DNA of 11,110 bases from Nitrospinae bacterium CG11_big_fil_rev_8_21_14_0_20_56_8 (GTDB taxonomy: Bacteria; Nitrospinota; Nitrospinia; Nitrospinales; VA-1), in contig PCWF01000105.1 of assembly GCA_002796165.1 (NCBI GenBank), positions 10,160 through 21,269 on the forward strand. Reading direction: 5' to 3'. The translations under genes and the position numbers were made by a program. This document shows, piece after piece, positions 1 to 7,349 of this stretch (the stretch's first letter is position 1; every line of letters starts with the position of its first letter). The notes under the pieces are model-generated. The model was given only the letters and a program-made list of their open reading frames with translations. It searched no databases and was not told where the DNA came from.

Positions 1-189
1 CTTGTGCACCTGCGCATTGTCCCTGGAAAAATACGCTGGTTTGAGCCCCAGTTCCAGGTGCAGGAGCTCCGCACCCCGTTCCGAAAGGACGACATGAATT
101 TCGGCCCGCGTACATAGATAATCAAACAATCGCTTGGCGTAAATTATGCCGCTGGCACCTGTAATCGCGAGAACGAACCGCTTTGTCAC
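1..189 (-). CDS. ubiX: Flavin prenyltransferase UbiX, N-terminal 63 residues (runs off the left edge)
   Basis: Reading leftward from a GTG at 189, the frame stays open for 63 codons to the edge. The N-terminus contains ITGASGIIYAKRLFDYL (about residues 9-25), the glycine-rich FMN-binding motif of the UbiX/Pad1 family, followed by a typical strand with HVVLSERG. UbiX joins a dimethylallyl group to FMN to make prenylated FMN, the cofactor of UbiD-type decarboxylases, for example in ubiquinone synthesis; it is cytosolic. The GTG shares four bases (GTGA) with the tmk stop codon, so the two are probably translationally coupled and in one operon. No other start is sensible, because the family motif begins only a few residues in. 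Family members are usually about 190-210 residues, so roughly two thirds is missing. A related flavoprotein of the same fold is possible but less likely. Confidence 0.87.
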   Translation of the reverse strand, partial: MTKRFVLAITGASGIIYAKRLFDYLCTRAEIHVVLSERGAELLHLELGLKPAYFSRDNAQVHK

Positions 190-800
190 GTCTGCACCCC
201 CGGTTCGATCAATCGAAGCACTTCATCCCGAAGTATGGTGTGGACTTCTTCCGGAGTCCGGGTGGAGTCCACCTGCTGGATATGCGATCCCGAAAAGGAA
301 ACGAAAATATCCTGAACGCGGCGTAAATATTCAAGTTTCTCAAAAGAGCTGTAACCCTCGCGGGATAATCCGATGCGATCGAGACATGTTTCGGGAGGAG
401 CGATGAATATAAAAGCCCGGTCGGGAACCGGGGCAAACTGTTCATTGGCGGCGATAATTTTTGCGGGATCGATCCCCAAGGCCCCCTGGTACGCGGCCGT
501 TGAGTAATAATAACGGTCCAGCAACACAACGTTATTTTTCCTCAAAGCCGGTAAAATGTTATTTTCGACATCCTCCCGTCGATCGTTGACAAACCAGGTC
601 AACTCCTGTTCTGGGGTCACCCCTCCCCTTCCGTTTTTAAGAATTTCGCGGATCTTGCGTCCCCAGGGTCCGTCGGTGGGTTCCCTCAGCCGCGTCACGG
701 CCGTTCCACGTTCATTCAGGAAATCCGCCAGCATACGGCAATGCGTGGATTTCCCCGTTCCATCAATCCCCTCAAAAACTATCAGATATCCCTGTGTCAA
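186..800 (-). CDS. tmk: Thymidylate kinase (dTMP kinase)
   Basis: This 204-residue cytosolic enzyme phosphorylates dTMP to dTDP with ATP, an essential step of dTTP supply. The P-loop FEGIDGTGKST lies at residues 9-19 with Lys17. REP, part of the nucleotide-binding region, is at 39-41, the DRYYYSTAAYQG motif with Asp95-Arg96 at 95-106, and a LID-like segment (LSREGYSSFEKLEYL) at about 145-159. Length fits the family (about 200-215). The start is TTG (800-798): the frame is closed by a TAA six codons upstream, and there is no ATG near the N-terminus. A GAGG sequence about ten bases upstream can serve as ribosome binding site. The 3' end overlaps the ubiX start by four bases. A 185-base gap separates it from the upstream chemoreceptor gene, so it probably has its own promoter; a weak candidate lies at 847-875. 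Confidence 0.95.
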   Translation of the reverse strand: MTQGYLIVFEGIDGTGKSTHCRMLADFLNERGTAVTRLREPTDGPWGRKIREILKNGRGGVTPEQELTWFVNDRREDVENNILPALRKNNVVLLDRYYYSTAAYQGALGIDPAKIIAANEQFAPVPDRAFIFIAPPETCLDRIGLSREGYSSFEKLEYLRRVQDIFVSFSGSHIQQVDSTRTPEEVHTILRDEVLRLIEPGVQT

Positions 801-846
801 ACCCGGAAGCCCTCTTTAGGGAATACAAATTTTAAATTATGGAACC

Positions 847-875
847 AGTGTATTAAATAACACCAAACGAGACAA
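847..875 (-). promoter_or_regulatory. Possible sigma70-type promoter for tmk-ubiX
   Basis: On the minus strand TTGTCT (875-870) and TACACT (852-847) are separated by 17 bases, each matching four of six consensus positions. Transcription would start about 40 bases before the TTG of tmk. It is plausible because the gap to the upstream chemoreceptor is long and the functions are unrelated. The match is modest and could be chance. Confidence 0.3.
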
Positions 876-985
876 CAGGTATCCGGTGGGATATCAGGAG
901 GGAAAACCGGAAAGCATCAATAAAGACAGAGGGGTACCGCGTAACTCCGGGCTACATTAAAATTCTGACAATTCCCTGTTGGGGA

Positions 986-3358
986 TCAGACAATTTCTTT
1001 CTCACCCAAGAAGGCACCGTACTTTTGGTCCACACCCTTGATATGGTTGTTGAGCCAATCCTTGAGAAAATCCATTAACTCGAAATCAACTTCCAACTGA
1101 CGGTTTTTAAAACCCTCCTGGAATTTGGCCACCTGGGCAACGAGTTTTTTGTGCGCCTCAAGATGACTGGGTGTATCCGGGTAACCATACTTGCGGAACA
1201 CCTCCTCCTCAGCGCCAAAATGCTTGATGGTGTAATCGACGAGGCCATCAAGAATTGTACCCATATAGTCTCTTCCCTTATCCGTCATCAATCCTTCATA
1301 CAAATCGTTAATGTATTTGAAGAGGACCTGATGCTGATCGTCAAATTTGGTGATGCCGGTCACATAACTGTGATCCCAGGTCATCAATTTTTTAGAAGGA
1401 TCATAATATTTGAAGATTTCAATATTGCGCTTCAGGTGATTAGCCATTTCCGCAAGTTTAAGGGAAATAGACTGGGTTTTATTAACCCCCTGCGTGGTGT
1501 TCGCGGCGGCTTCGGCCACTCCCATGATATTCTCCGAGATTTCAGCGCTCCCCTTGGCCGCCTCACCGACGTTTCTTCCCATCTCCGTGGTGGTCGCGGT
1601 TTGCTCTTCAACCGCGCTCGCAATGGTACTGGAAAAATCATTAATCTGATTGATGACCCTGGAAATTTCTCCAATGGCGTCAACCGCCCCCCGGGTGTCG
1701 GATTGAATGGCCTGAATCTTATTGCTGATTTCCTCGGTAGCGTGACTTGTTTCTTTGGCCAGCTCCTTCACCTCGTTGGCCACCACGGCAAACCCCTTCC
1801 CCGCTTCGCCGGCCCGTGCCGCTTCGATCGTCGCGTTGAGGGCCAGAAGATTGGTCTGCTCGGCAATGGAAGTGATCACCTTAATCACCTCTCCGATCTC
1901 GGCACTGCTTTCCCCCAGCTTGAGCACCGTCTGATTGGTCGTTTCGGCGATCCTCACCGCGGCGCTGGCCACCCGGGCCGCTTCATTAGAATTTTTTGCG
2001 ATTTCACCGATGCTGGAACTCATCTCACCGGCGGACCGGGATACCGACTGGACATTATTTCTTATCTCCTCGGACGCCCCTGCAACCACATTGGCCTGAG
2101 CCGAGGTTTCCTCGGCGTTGGCGGCCATCTGCTGGCTCACTCCCGTCATCTCTTCGGAGGTGTCCGACAGCTTTTGCGCGGTTTTGGCAATGGCGGAAAT
2201 ACTGCCCCGGAGATCGGAAAGAAAACGAGCCAATCCCTCTCCCATCTGCCCAATGGCATCGGTTCCCGTGACATTGATCGTCTGTGTTAAATCACCGGCT
2301 CCGGCGGCGGTAACCACCTGAAGCATGTTGTCCACTTTGGCTTTCAGTTCCTCCGCTTGCCGTTTTTCCCGTTCCTGAAGCAATCGTTCGCGCTCCGTTT
2401 CCTCAAGGATGGATTGAGTCTTTTGCTTTTCCCGCTCCTCCCGTTCGTGAGCCGCCTGAATTTCCCTTTCCCTCTGTTCCTGGTCGATCCGTCTTTTCTC
2501 GAGGAGTTGGAAGGTCATTTTCTTGAAGGAATCTGCCAGGTCTCCCTTTAACTTGTATTGCTTTTCCAGATTCCCGGCCGAAATATCCTCCGCCTGCGCG
2601 GCTATTTCCCGCATGGTTTCGATCATGGTGTTGTAGGTCCGGGCGAGGACACCGATTTCATCCCTGGACTCTACCCGAAGGGTTTCTTGTTTCAAATCCC
2701 CTTCGGCAATTCCCTGCATGGAAGACATGAGCGAACGAAGCGGACGTGTGATGGAACGAGCAAACGTGATCGAGGTCGTGGTGCCAACAATCAGGGCCAC
2801 GACAATCAGGATGAGCGAGAGTTGCCTGATCGTCGCGTTAGCCTCCACCACCCGCTCCCCGGCATCTTTGGCGTTGTTTTTGGCCTGGACCATCAATTTA
2901 CCCAGTTCCTCATCGATCGTACCGGCGAGCCCTCGCCCATCGGAAACGAGAGAATTTCCCAAAACCCGGTTTTCATCCACATAAGCATCGACCGACTTGA
3001 CCATCGTGCTGGCAAAGGACTCCACCTGGGGCTTAAGAGAATCCACAATGCCTTTATCCGTTTTTTCGAGCTCCTTGAAAAGGTTTTCCAGTTTTTCCTT
3101 GGCCGTATTAGCACGATCTTCGGAATCGTTTTGCCAACTCACGGCAAGGTCCGTCAGCCAGTAACGCAACTGAGAAAAAGCGCTGGAGGTGGTGGTCACC
3201 ACCTCCAGACGCGACAGGTTTTCCCGCTGTTCTTCGATAACCTTATTGGCATTTCCCAACTCGTTATACACATACAAGAGGGAACCGGCCATCAGCAAAA
3301 GAATGAAGCCGGTGAGAAATAAAATTTTTCCTCCAATGTTCAAGTTGAAGCCCTTCAT
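986..3358 (-). CDS. Methyl-accepting chemotaxis protein with C-terminal bacteriohemerythrin domain
   Basis: This 790-residue inner-membrane chemoreceptor has TM1 at about 10-32, a 147-residue mainly helical periplasmic domain, TM2 at about 180-200 and a HAMP domain at about 200-253. A second HAMP-like segment follows at about 254-285. Residues 286-340 are a highly charged Glu/Arg/Gln coiled coil, and a third HAMP-like segment spans 341-385. The MCP signalling hairpin covers about 390-650, with the CheA/CheW-contacting tip EQTNLLALNATIEAARAGE at 500-518. Residues 658-785 form a haemerythrin domain beginning with TWDHSYVTGI. All seven expected di-iron ligands are present: His676, His713, Glu717, His732, His736, His772 and Asp777. 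Such domains bind O2 and in some proteins NO; in Desulfovibrio DcrH the same architecture is proposed to sense oxygen, so a cytoplasmic oxygen/redox signal is likely here. The ATG at 3358 is preceded by a G-rich GGGGGGGA sequence about eight bases upstream. There is no CheR-docking pentapeptide at the C-terminus. Confidence 0.95.
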   Translation of the reverse strand: MKGFNLNIGGKILFLTGFILLLMAGSLLYVYNELGNANKVIEEQRENLSRLEVVTTTSSAFSQLRYWLTDLAVSWQNDSEDRANTAKEKLENLFKELEKTDKGIVDSLKPQVESFASTMVKSVDAYVDENRVLGNSLVSDGRGLAGTIDEELGKLMVQAKNNAKDAGERVVEANATIRQLSLILIVVALIVGTTTSITFARSITRPLRSLMSSMQGIAEGDLKQETLRVESRDEIGVLARTYNTMIETMREIAAQAEDISAGNLEKQYKLKGDLADSFKKMTFQLLEKRRIDQEQREREIQAAHEREEREKQKTQSILEETERERLLQEREKRQAEELKAKVDNMLQVVTAAGAGDLTQTINVTGTDAIGQMGEGLARFLSDLRGSISAIAKTAQKLSDTSEEMTGVSQQMAANAEETSAQANVVAGASEEIRNNVQSVSRSAGEMSSSIGEIAKNSNEAARVASAAVRIAETTNQTVLKLGESSAEIGEVIKVITSIAEQTNLLALNATIEAARAGEAGKGFAVVANEVKELAKETSHATEEISNKIQAIQSDTRGAVDAIGEISRVINQINDFSSTIASAVEEQTATTTEMGRNVGEAAKGSAEISENIMGVAEAAANTTQGVNKTQSISLKLAEMANHLKRNIEIFKYYDPSKKLMTWDHSYVTGITKFDDQHQVLFKYINDLYEGLMTDKGRDYMGTILDGLVDYTIKHFGAEEEVFRKYGYPDTPSHLEAHKKLVAQVAKFQEGFKNRQLEVDFELMDFLKDWLNNHIKGVDQKYGAFLGEKEIV

Positions 3359-3467
3359 ACCTTGTCCCCCCCATTATGGTTATCAGCGAAACAAGCGAGT
3401 TTAAAAAGGATCTTCTTTTGGGCACCTCCAATAAATCCCGATTTACCGCGCCGCCCATTGCCGGCCC

Positions 3468-3496
3468 ATAATTCTTAAGAGCCCGCTCATGGCCAA
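3468..3496 (-). promoter_or_regulatory. Possible sigma70-type promoter for the hemerythrin chemoreceptor
   Basis: Minus-strand TTGGCC (3496-3491) and AATTAT (3473-3468) lie 17 bases apart, each with four of six consensus matches. They sit in the 164-base gap between the exported haem protein and the receptor. If real, the receptor can be expressed independently of the genes upstream. No sigma28-type flagellar promoter (TAAA...GCCGATAA) was seen here. Confidence 0.22.
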
Positions 3497-3522
3497 GGGT
3501 AAATTTTGGACGCTCCCTTTAA

Positions 3523-4296
3523 TCAATTGTAAACAACAAAGCTGATAGCCCCGCCAAGTTCTCCCAATTTACCACCCTCTTTTTTCCCGCCGGTGACATC
3601 CTTTTCCCCCTTGGGTTCACCGTGGCAATTCAAGCAAGCTTGAACATAATACTCCGGCAGGAGGAAGCGATAAGCGGATTTTCCGTTATGATCCGCTTTT
3701 TCAGCAAAGACCTTGTTCTTTTCGTAATCCGCTTTTTTAAATTTATTTTCAATGACATCATCCTCCCACTTGTCGGGGCGATTGGCACGGTTCCGCACAT
3801 AGCTTTTGGGAGCCGTCAGCTTGATGTAAGCCTTGCCATTGATCAGCTTGTTGAAATTATCAGCCACCTGTTTCCCGAATATCGCAGGGATGAAACCTTT
3901 GAATCCTTTTCCTTCCGCATTAATCAGGGACTGGGCCTTATCCATGATCTGACGGATGGATTCGACCATGGCCGCTTGGGCTTCCCCCTTGAGGGTTGAC
4001 TTATCCGCGAGCACAAGGTCTTTTCCTGTCGAGGCTTTGTAATTTTCCTTGGCTGTCGCAATCACGGCGTCAGAGCTCAAACCCTTGTCTCCTTTTGCAG
4101 GATCGTTGATCAAGGCCTGATTCTTGGCGATTACACCACGCGCCGAACGAAAGATGGTGGTGATTTCCGTTCCGATCTCGTTTTTCTCCTCATCGGTCAA
4201 GGCTTCACTGATATTGGCCCATCCCATGACCCCCACGGTAAAAATGGCAATCAGGGATCTGCACAATAATTTTGAACCACCGGTTTCTTTTTGCAT
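3523..4296 (-). CDS. Exported single-haem c-type protein, Tll0287-like (DUF3365) family
   Basis: From the ATG at 4296 the product has 257 residues. Residues 9-32 form a signal peptide (basic start, hydrophobic LIAIFTVGVMGWA, likely cleavage near SEA-LT). The mature part is helical and basic. It contains YVRNRANRPDKWE (166-178), which resembles the conserved N-P-D-x-W-E region of Tll0287-like/DUF3365 domains. A single CxxCH haem-c site, CLNCH, lies at 221-225 and is followed by a glycine-rich tail. It should be periplasmic and carry one covalent haem; the family is linked to redox or ligand sensing, not to a known enzyme. An in-frame ATG at 4353 would add 19 residues, but only the ATG at 4296 has a good ribosome binding site (GGGGAGAAG, about six bases upstream) and puts the signal peptide at the N-terminus. 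It lies between two chemoreceptor genes, the upstream one carrying a domain of the same family, which suggests a shared redox-sensing role. The exact function is unknown. Confidence 0.88.
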   Translation of the reverse strand: MQKETGGSKLLCRSLIAIFTVGVMGWANISEALTDEEKNEIGTEITTIFRSARGVIAKNQALINDPAKGDKGLSSDAVIATAKENYKASTGKDLVLADKSTLKGEAQAAMVESIRQIMDKAQSLINAEGKGFKGFIPAIFGKQVADNFNKLINGKAYIKLTAPKSYVRNRANRPDKWEDDVIENKFKKADYEKNKVFAEKADHNGKSAYRFLLPEYYVQACLNCHGEPKGEKDVTGGKKEGGKLGELGGAISFVVYN

Positions 4297-4344
4297 TGGA
4301 TCTTCTCCCCAAAAAGGTTTGAATCCTAATACTTCCCCCCACAT

Positions 4345-4368
4345 TGAAACCATCTAATGAAACCATCT
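4345..4368. repeat. Short tandem direct repeat, 11-bp unit with 13-bp period
   Basis: TGAAACCATCT occurs at 4345-4355 and again at 4358-4368, separated by AA. It lies in the gap between the haem-receptor stop (4417) and the exported haem protein start (4296). It could be a regulator site or a replication-slippage duplication. The second reading is simple and cannot be excluded. Confidence 0.6.
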
Positions 4369-4416
4369 TTTTAAAAAGCACCCGTAATCAAGGCACCGGA
4401 ACAATTTCCAGGGCTT

Positions 4417-7167
4417 TTAGAACCGGAATCGAGTCACCAGTTTCTGGAGGTCTGCCGCCATACGGGCCAATTCCTCCGCGGCCGTCTGGGTCTGGTTTAC
4501 CCCTGACGAAGTTTCGCTGGCCGCGCGGGCCACGCCCGTAATATTCTGGGCGATTTCTCCGCTTCCCTTGGCGGCTTCCGCGACATTGCGTCCCATCTCC
4601 GATGTGGTGGCTGTTTGTTCCTCCACCGCGCTGGCAATGGTATTGGAGATATCATTGATCTGATTGATGACCCGCGAAATCTCCGCGATAGCGTCCACGG
4701 CCCCCTGGGTGTCAGCCTGAATAGCCTGAATCTTATTGCTGATTTCCTCGGTCGCCTGGCTGGTTTCCTTGGCCAGTTCCTTCACCTCGTTGGCCACCAC
4801 GGCGAACCCCTTTCCGGCCTCGCCGGCGCGTGCGGCTTCGATCGTGGCATTGAGCGCCAGGAGGTTGGTTTGCTCGGCGATGGAGGTGATCACCTTGATC
4901 ACCTCGCCAATCTCGGCAGAACTTTCACCCAGTTTATTGACCGTTTCGGTAGTTTTTTCCGCCACTCTCACGGCCGATTTGGCCACGCTGGCGGCGTCCC
5001 CGGCGTTTTTGGCGATCTCCTTGATGCTGGCGCTCATTTCCTCGGTTCCCGTCGCCACGGTTTGCACATTGCGGCTGATCTGTTCCGATGCCGCCGATAC
5101 GACATTCGCCTGGTTGGTCGTCTCATTGGCGCTGTTGCCCATTTCCTTGCTTACCGACGTGAGTTCCTCGGAAGAACTGGCCAGGGTTTGTGCGGTTTTG
5201 GAAATGGCGGAGATATTTTCGCGCAAATCGGCAAAGAATCGTGCCAATCCCTCACCCATTTTCCCGATGGCATCCCCACCCTTGACCGAAATGTTCCGGG
5301 TCAGGTCGCCTTCGGCGGCGGCGCTCACCACCTCCAGCATGCTGTCGACCTTGTTCTGAAGATCGGCGGCCTTCTGTTTATCATTCTCGGCCATTTCCTT
5401 AAACTTTCCGTCCGCGGCCACCCGTCCGGTAATCACCTCCCAGGTAACCATGGGCCCCAGATAATTTTTCTGGTTGTCATAGATGCCGCTCGCCGTCAGG
5501 GAGAGAACTTCCGGGCCCAGATGGATTTGAGTTTCGTGCGGAAGATTCTTGGGATCGCTCAATATCTTGCGCACCCGGGCGGGATCCTTATGGAAAATGT
5601 CAATGGACTTCCCGATCATTTCAGACGCCTTGACGGGCAGATGCTGTTGCAGGGAAGTAAAGATCTTCATGCCGGCGGCGTTGATGTATCGAAGGTTCAA
5701 ATCCGGGTCGGCATACATCATGTTAACCGGGTTGTTCTCAACCATCGAAACCACCCGGGCATTTTCCTCGTCCGCTTTTTTCTTTTCCTTTGCCTGCCCG
5801 GTCATACGATCCAGGGCTTGCCGGAATTCCCCTTCCAGCTTGACGTTCTGGCCTTCACCCCGCCCCGCCAGGATCTCCTCGGAACTCCCGATGAATTGTG
5901 TCAGGCCATCCAGCAACTGGTTGCAGGACAGGCTCAGGGTCCCAATTTCATCGGTGGAATCCACCTTCAATTTGCGTTGATCGAGGTTACCCGCGGATAA
6001 TCCGCGGAGAACTCCCGAGATCACCTGTACCGGCGCAATCACGGACCGGCCAAGGTAAAAGGCTATGGTGATCAAAAGGAAAAGGGTGATCAAAGAAGAA
6101 ACGATTACCGCGTAACGGATTCGCTCCTGGTTCGCCACCGCGATTACCGAATAAATTCCCACCAGGTCGTTGCTTAAATCGCGCAATTGGTTGGACAGGC
6201 TTAAGATCAGTTTTTGCGATTGGCGGTAACCGAGGGAATTTACCTCCGAACTGATCAGGCTGTTTACGGCTTGGGTCATTTTCCCGAATACCAGTTGTAC
6301 TTCTTTGGCCTTGACCTGGAATTCGTCGTCATTGATCGCTTCCACCTCTTTGAAATCGCTGATGTTCTTGTCCGAGGGATACTTTCCGCCCATCATCATG
6401 GCGGACAAGGTTTGATCGAACATTTTTTGCGAAATTTTGTAATCATTCAACGACGCATTCAGTTCGGAGCGGCCCAGGTCCACATCGGATGAAAAAAGGA
6501 GGCGGTAATGCCGGATGCCAAGAATATCGCCCACGCTGAAGGGTTTTCCCTTCAATGCCGTGTGACACGCGGCGCATGCTTCCACGGTGGCCTTGTCTGC
6601 GGAGTACAAACTCATGTACAGTTTTCCGTCTTCCTCATACGTCTTGGTAAAAACATTGTCGGGATAGCTCTTCAGATACTTATTGGCTTCCTGGTCGGTA
6701 TCGGTCCGTAACATTTTCTCCGGGTTCACCGCGTCCTCGGAAACGATATCGATTTGGAAATCTCTCCCCTGGCCATATTTTGTATTCACAAAACGGGTAA
6801 ATGTCGCCGGGAAGGGAACGGCGGGATGCGGTTCCGATTCCGGATCCATGCTGATTTTCAAGTCGATTTTCTTCGCCGTTGCGACAACACTCTTGGTGTA
6901 AACCCCCCGCATCATCGTGATATAAGTGTCGAGATCCCTCACCTGTTGCTCCAGCGTCTTAGGTCGGCTTTGCGCCATGGCGTACCCGAATGCGCTCATT
7001 CCCATGGTCTGACTCAGCCCCCTCTGCCGGCCCAAAGCATTAGTGATTTCGCTATCCTTGCTGGCTTGGTTCAATGATGAAAATATTACAAATCCCGAAC
7101 CCATGACCACAAGAAGCAAAACCCCAAATATCCCGTTCACTTTGCGCTTAATTGGAAGGTTCCTCAT
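4417..7167 (-). CDS. Methyl-accepting chemotaxis protein with periplasmic haem-c (DUF3365-like) sensor and cytoplasmic PAS domain
   Basis: This 916-residue chemoreceptor has TM1 at about 11-32, a large periplasmic region at 33-351 and TM2 at about 352-373. The periplasmic part contains a Tll0287/DUF3365-like domain (about 80-230) with a CxxCH haem-c site, CAACH at 198-202, after the weakly conserved AVNPEKMLRTD region (146-156). A helical stretch (235-345) then leads to TM2. In the cytoplasm come HAMP (371-427), a HAMP-like segment (428-458), a PAS domain (about 471-580), another HAMP-like segment (605-648) and the MCP hairpin (650-910). The hairpin tip is EQTNLLALNATIEAARAGE at 765-783. It probably reports periplasmic redox state or a haem ligand such as O2 or NO, with a second input through PAS, to a CheA-CheW array encoded elsewhere. 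The ATG at 7167 has AAAGGA about nine bases upstream. It is much longer than a classical MCP (about 550 residues). Confidence 0.94.
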   Translation of the reverse strand: MRNLPIKRKVNGIFGVLLLVVMGSGFVIFSSLNQASKDSEITNALGRQRGLSQTMGMSAFGYAMAQSRPKTLEQQVRDLDTYITMMRGVYTKSVVATAKKIDLKISMDPESEPHPAVPFPATFTRFVNTKYGQGRDFQIDIVSEDAVNPEKMLRTDTDQEANKYLKSYPDNVFTKTYEEDGKLYMSLYSADKATVEACAACHTALKGKPFSVGDILGIRHYRLLFSSDVDLGRSELNASLNDYKISQKMFDQTLSAMMMGGKYPSDKNISDFKEVEAINDDEFQVKAKEVQLVFGKMTQAVNSLISSEVNSLGYRQSQKLILSLSNQLRDLSNDLVGIYSVIAVANQERIRYAVIVSSLITLFLLITIAFYLGRSVIAPVQVISGVLRGLSAGNLDQRKLKVDSTDEIGTLSLSCNQLLDGLTQFIGSSEEILAGRGEGQNVKLEGEFRQALDRMTGQAKEKKKADEENARVVSMVENNPVNMMYADPDLNLRYINAAGMKIFTSLQQHLPVKASEMIGKSIDIFHKDPARVRKILSDPKNLPHETQIHLGPEVLSLTASGIYDNQKNYLGPMVTWEVITGRVAADGKFKEMAENDKQKAADLQNKVDSMLEVVSAAAEGDLTRNISVKGGDAIGKMGEGLARFFADLRENISAISKTAQTLASSSEELTSVSKEMGNSANETTNQANVVSAASEQISRNVQTVATGTEEMSASIKEIAKNAGDAASVAKSAVRVAEKTTETVNKLGESSAEIGEVIKVITSIAEQTNLLALNATIEAARAGEAGKGFAVVANEVKELAKETSQATEEISNKIQAIQADTQGAVDAIAEISRVINQINDISNTIASAVEEQTATTSEMGRNVAEAAKGSGEIAQNITGVARAASETSSGVNQTQTAAEELARMAADLQKLVTRFRF

Positions 7168-7201
7168 TTAATTCAATCCTTTCTAAATATTTCTATACGT
7201 G

Positions 7202-7228
7202 GAGTCATGGATTGTATGATCCATTCTC
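7202..7228. repeat. Interrupted inverted repeat in the leader of the haem chemoreceptor
   Basis: ATGGAT (7207-7212) and ATCCAT (7219-7224) are perfect inverted arms around a six-base loop. Outer GAG (7202-7204) and CTC (7226-7228) extend the pairing after a small internal bulge. It lies about 35-60 bases upstream of the receptor ATG and would be in the mRNA leader if transcription starts near 7280. It could be an RNA hairpin or an operator. No U-tract follows, so it is not a terminator. Confidence 0.4.
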
Positions 7229-7287
7229 AACGCAAACCCAAACAAAAGGGTAGCTAGTGGAACTATTCCGGGGTAGTCGTTCTCAAA

Positions 7288-7316
7288 TTCCTACACCCCG
7301 AGTGTAAATCTGTCAA
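7288..7316 (-). promoter_or_regulatory. Possible promoter with overlapping dyad upstream of the haem chemoreceptor
   Basis: The minus strand carries a perfect TTGACA (7316-7311). At 17 bases' distance the -10 is poor: TAGGAA (7293-7288), three of six matches. Within the spacer and touching the -10 is an inverted repeat, TACAC (7292-7296) and GTGTA (7302-7306), with a five-base centre. A strong -35, a weak -10 and a dyad across the spacer fit an activator-dependent or repressed promoter. This is inference from position only. Confidence 0.35.
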
Positions 7317-7349
7317 GTACTTTTTACGATGCGTGGAAGATTAAAACCC

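Noticed and set aside
971..986. Small stem-loop (ATTCCC-TGTT-GGGGAT) at the end of the hemerythrin receptor gene, considered as a terminator
   Set aside because: On the transcribed minus strand one pair becomes a mismatch, the stem is only six bases and no T-run follows directly.
1151..2290. Plus-strand open frame of 379 codons, antisense to the hemerythrin chemoreceptor
   Set aside because: Same reason: no recognisable protein features, and it lies wholly opposite the signalling and haemerythrin coding region.
3264..3458. Small minus-strand frame spanning the start of the hemerythrin receptor
   Set aside because: It overlaps the receptor's first codons in another frame, has no ribosome binding site and has no protein-like features.
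4297..4353. Longer N-terminus (19 extra residues) for the exported haem protein
   Set aside because: The upstream ATG has no ribosome binding site and would bury the signal peptide behind a polar extension, whereas the ATG at 4296 has a strong site.
4615..6000. Plus-strand open frame of 461 codons, antisense to the haem chemoreceptor
   Set aside because: It mirrors the receptor gene, whose domains are unmistakable on the other strand. The His/Gly/Leu-rich product is typical of the reverse complement of a GC-rich coding sequence.
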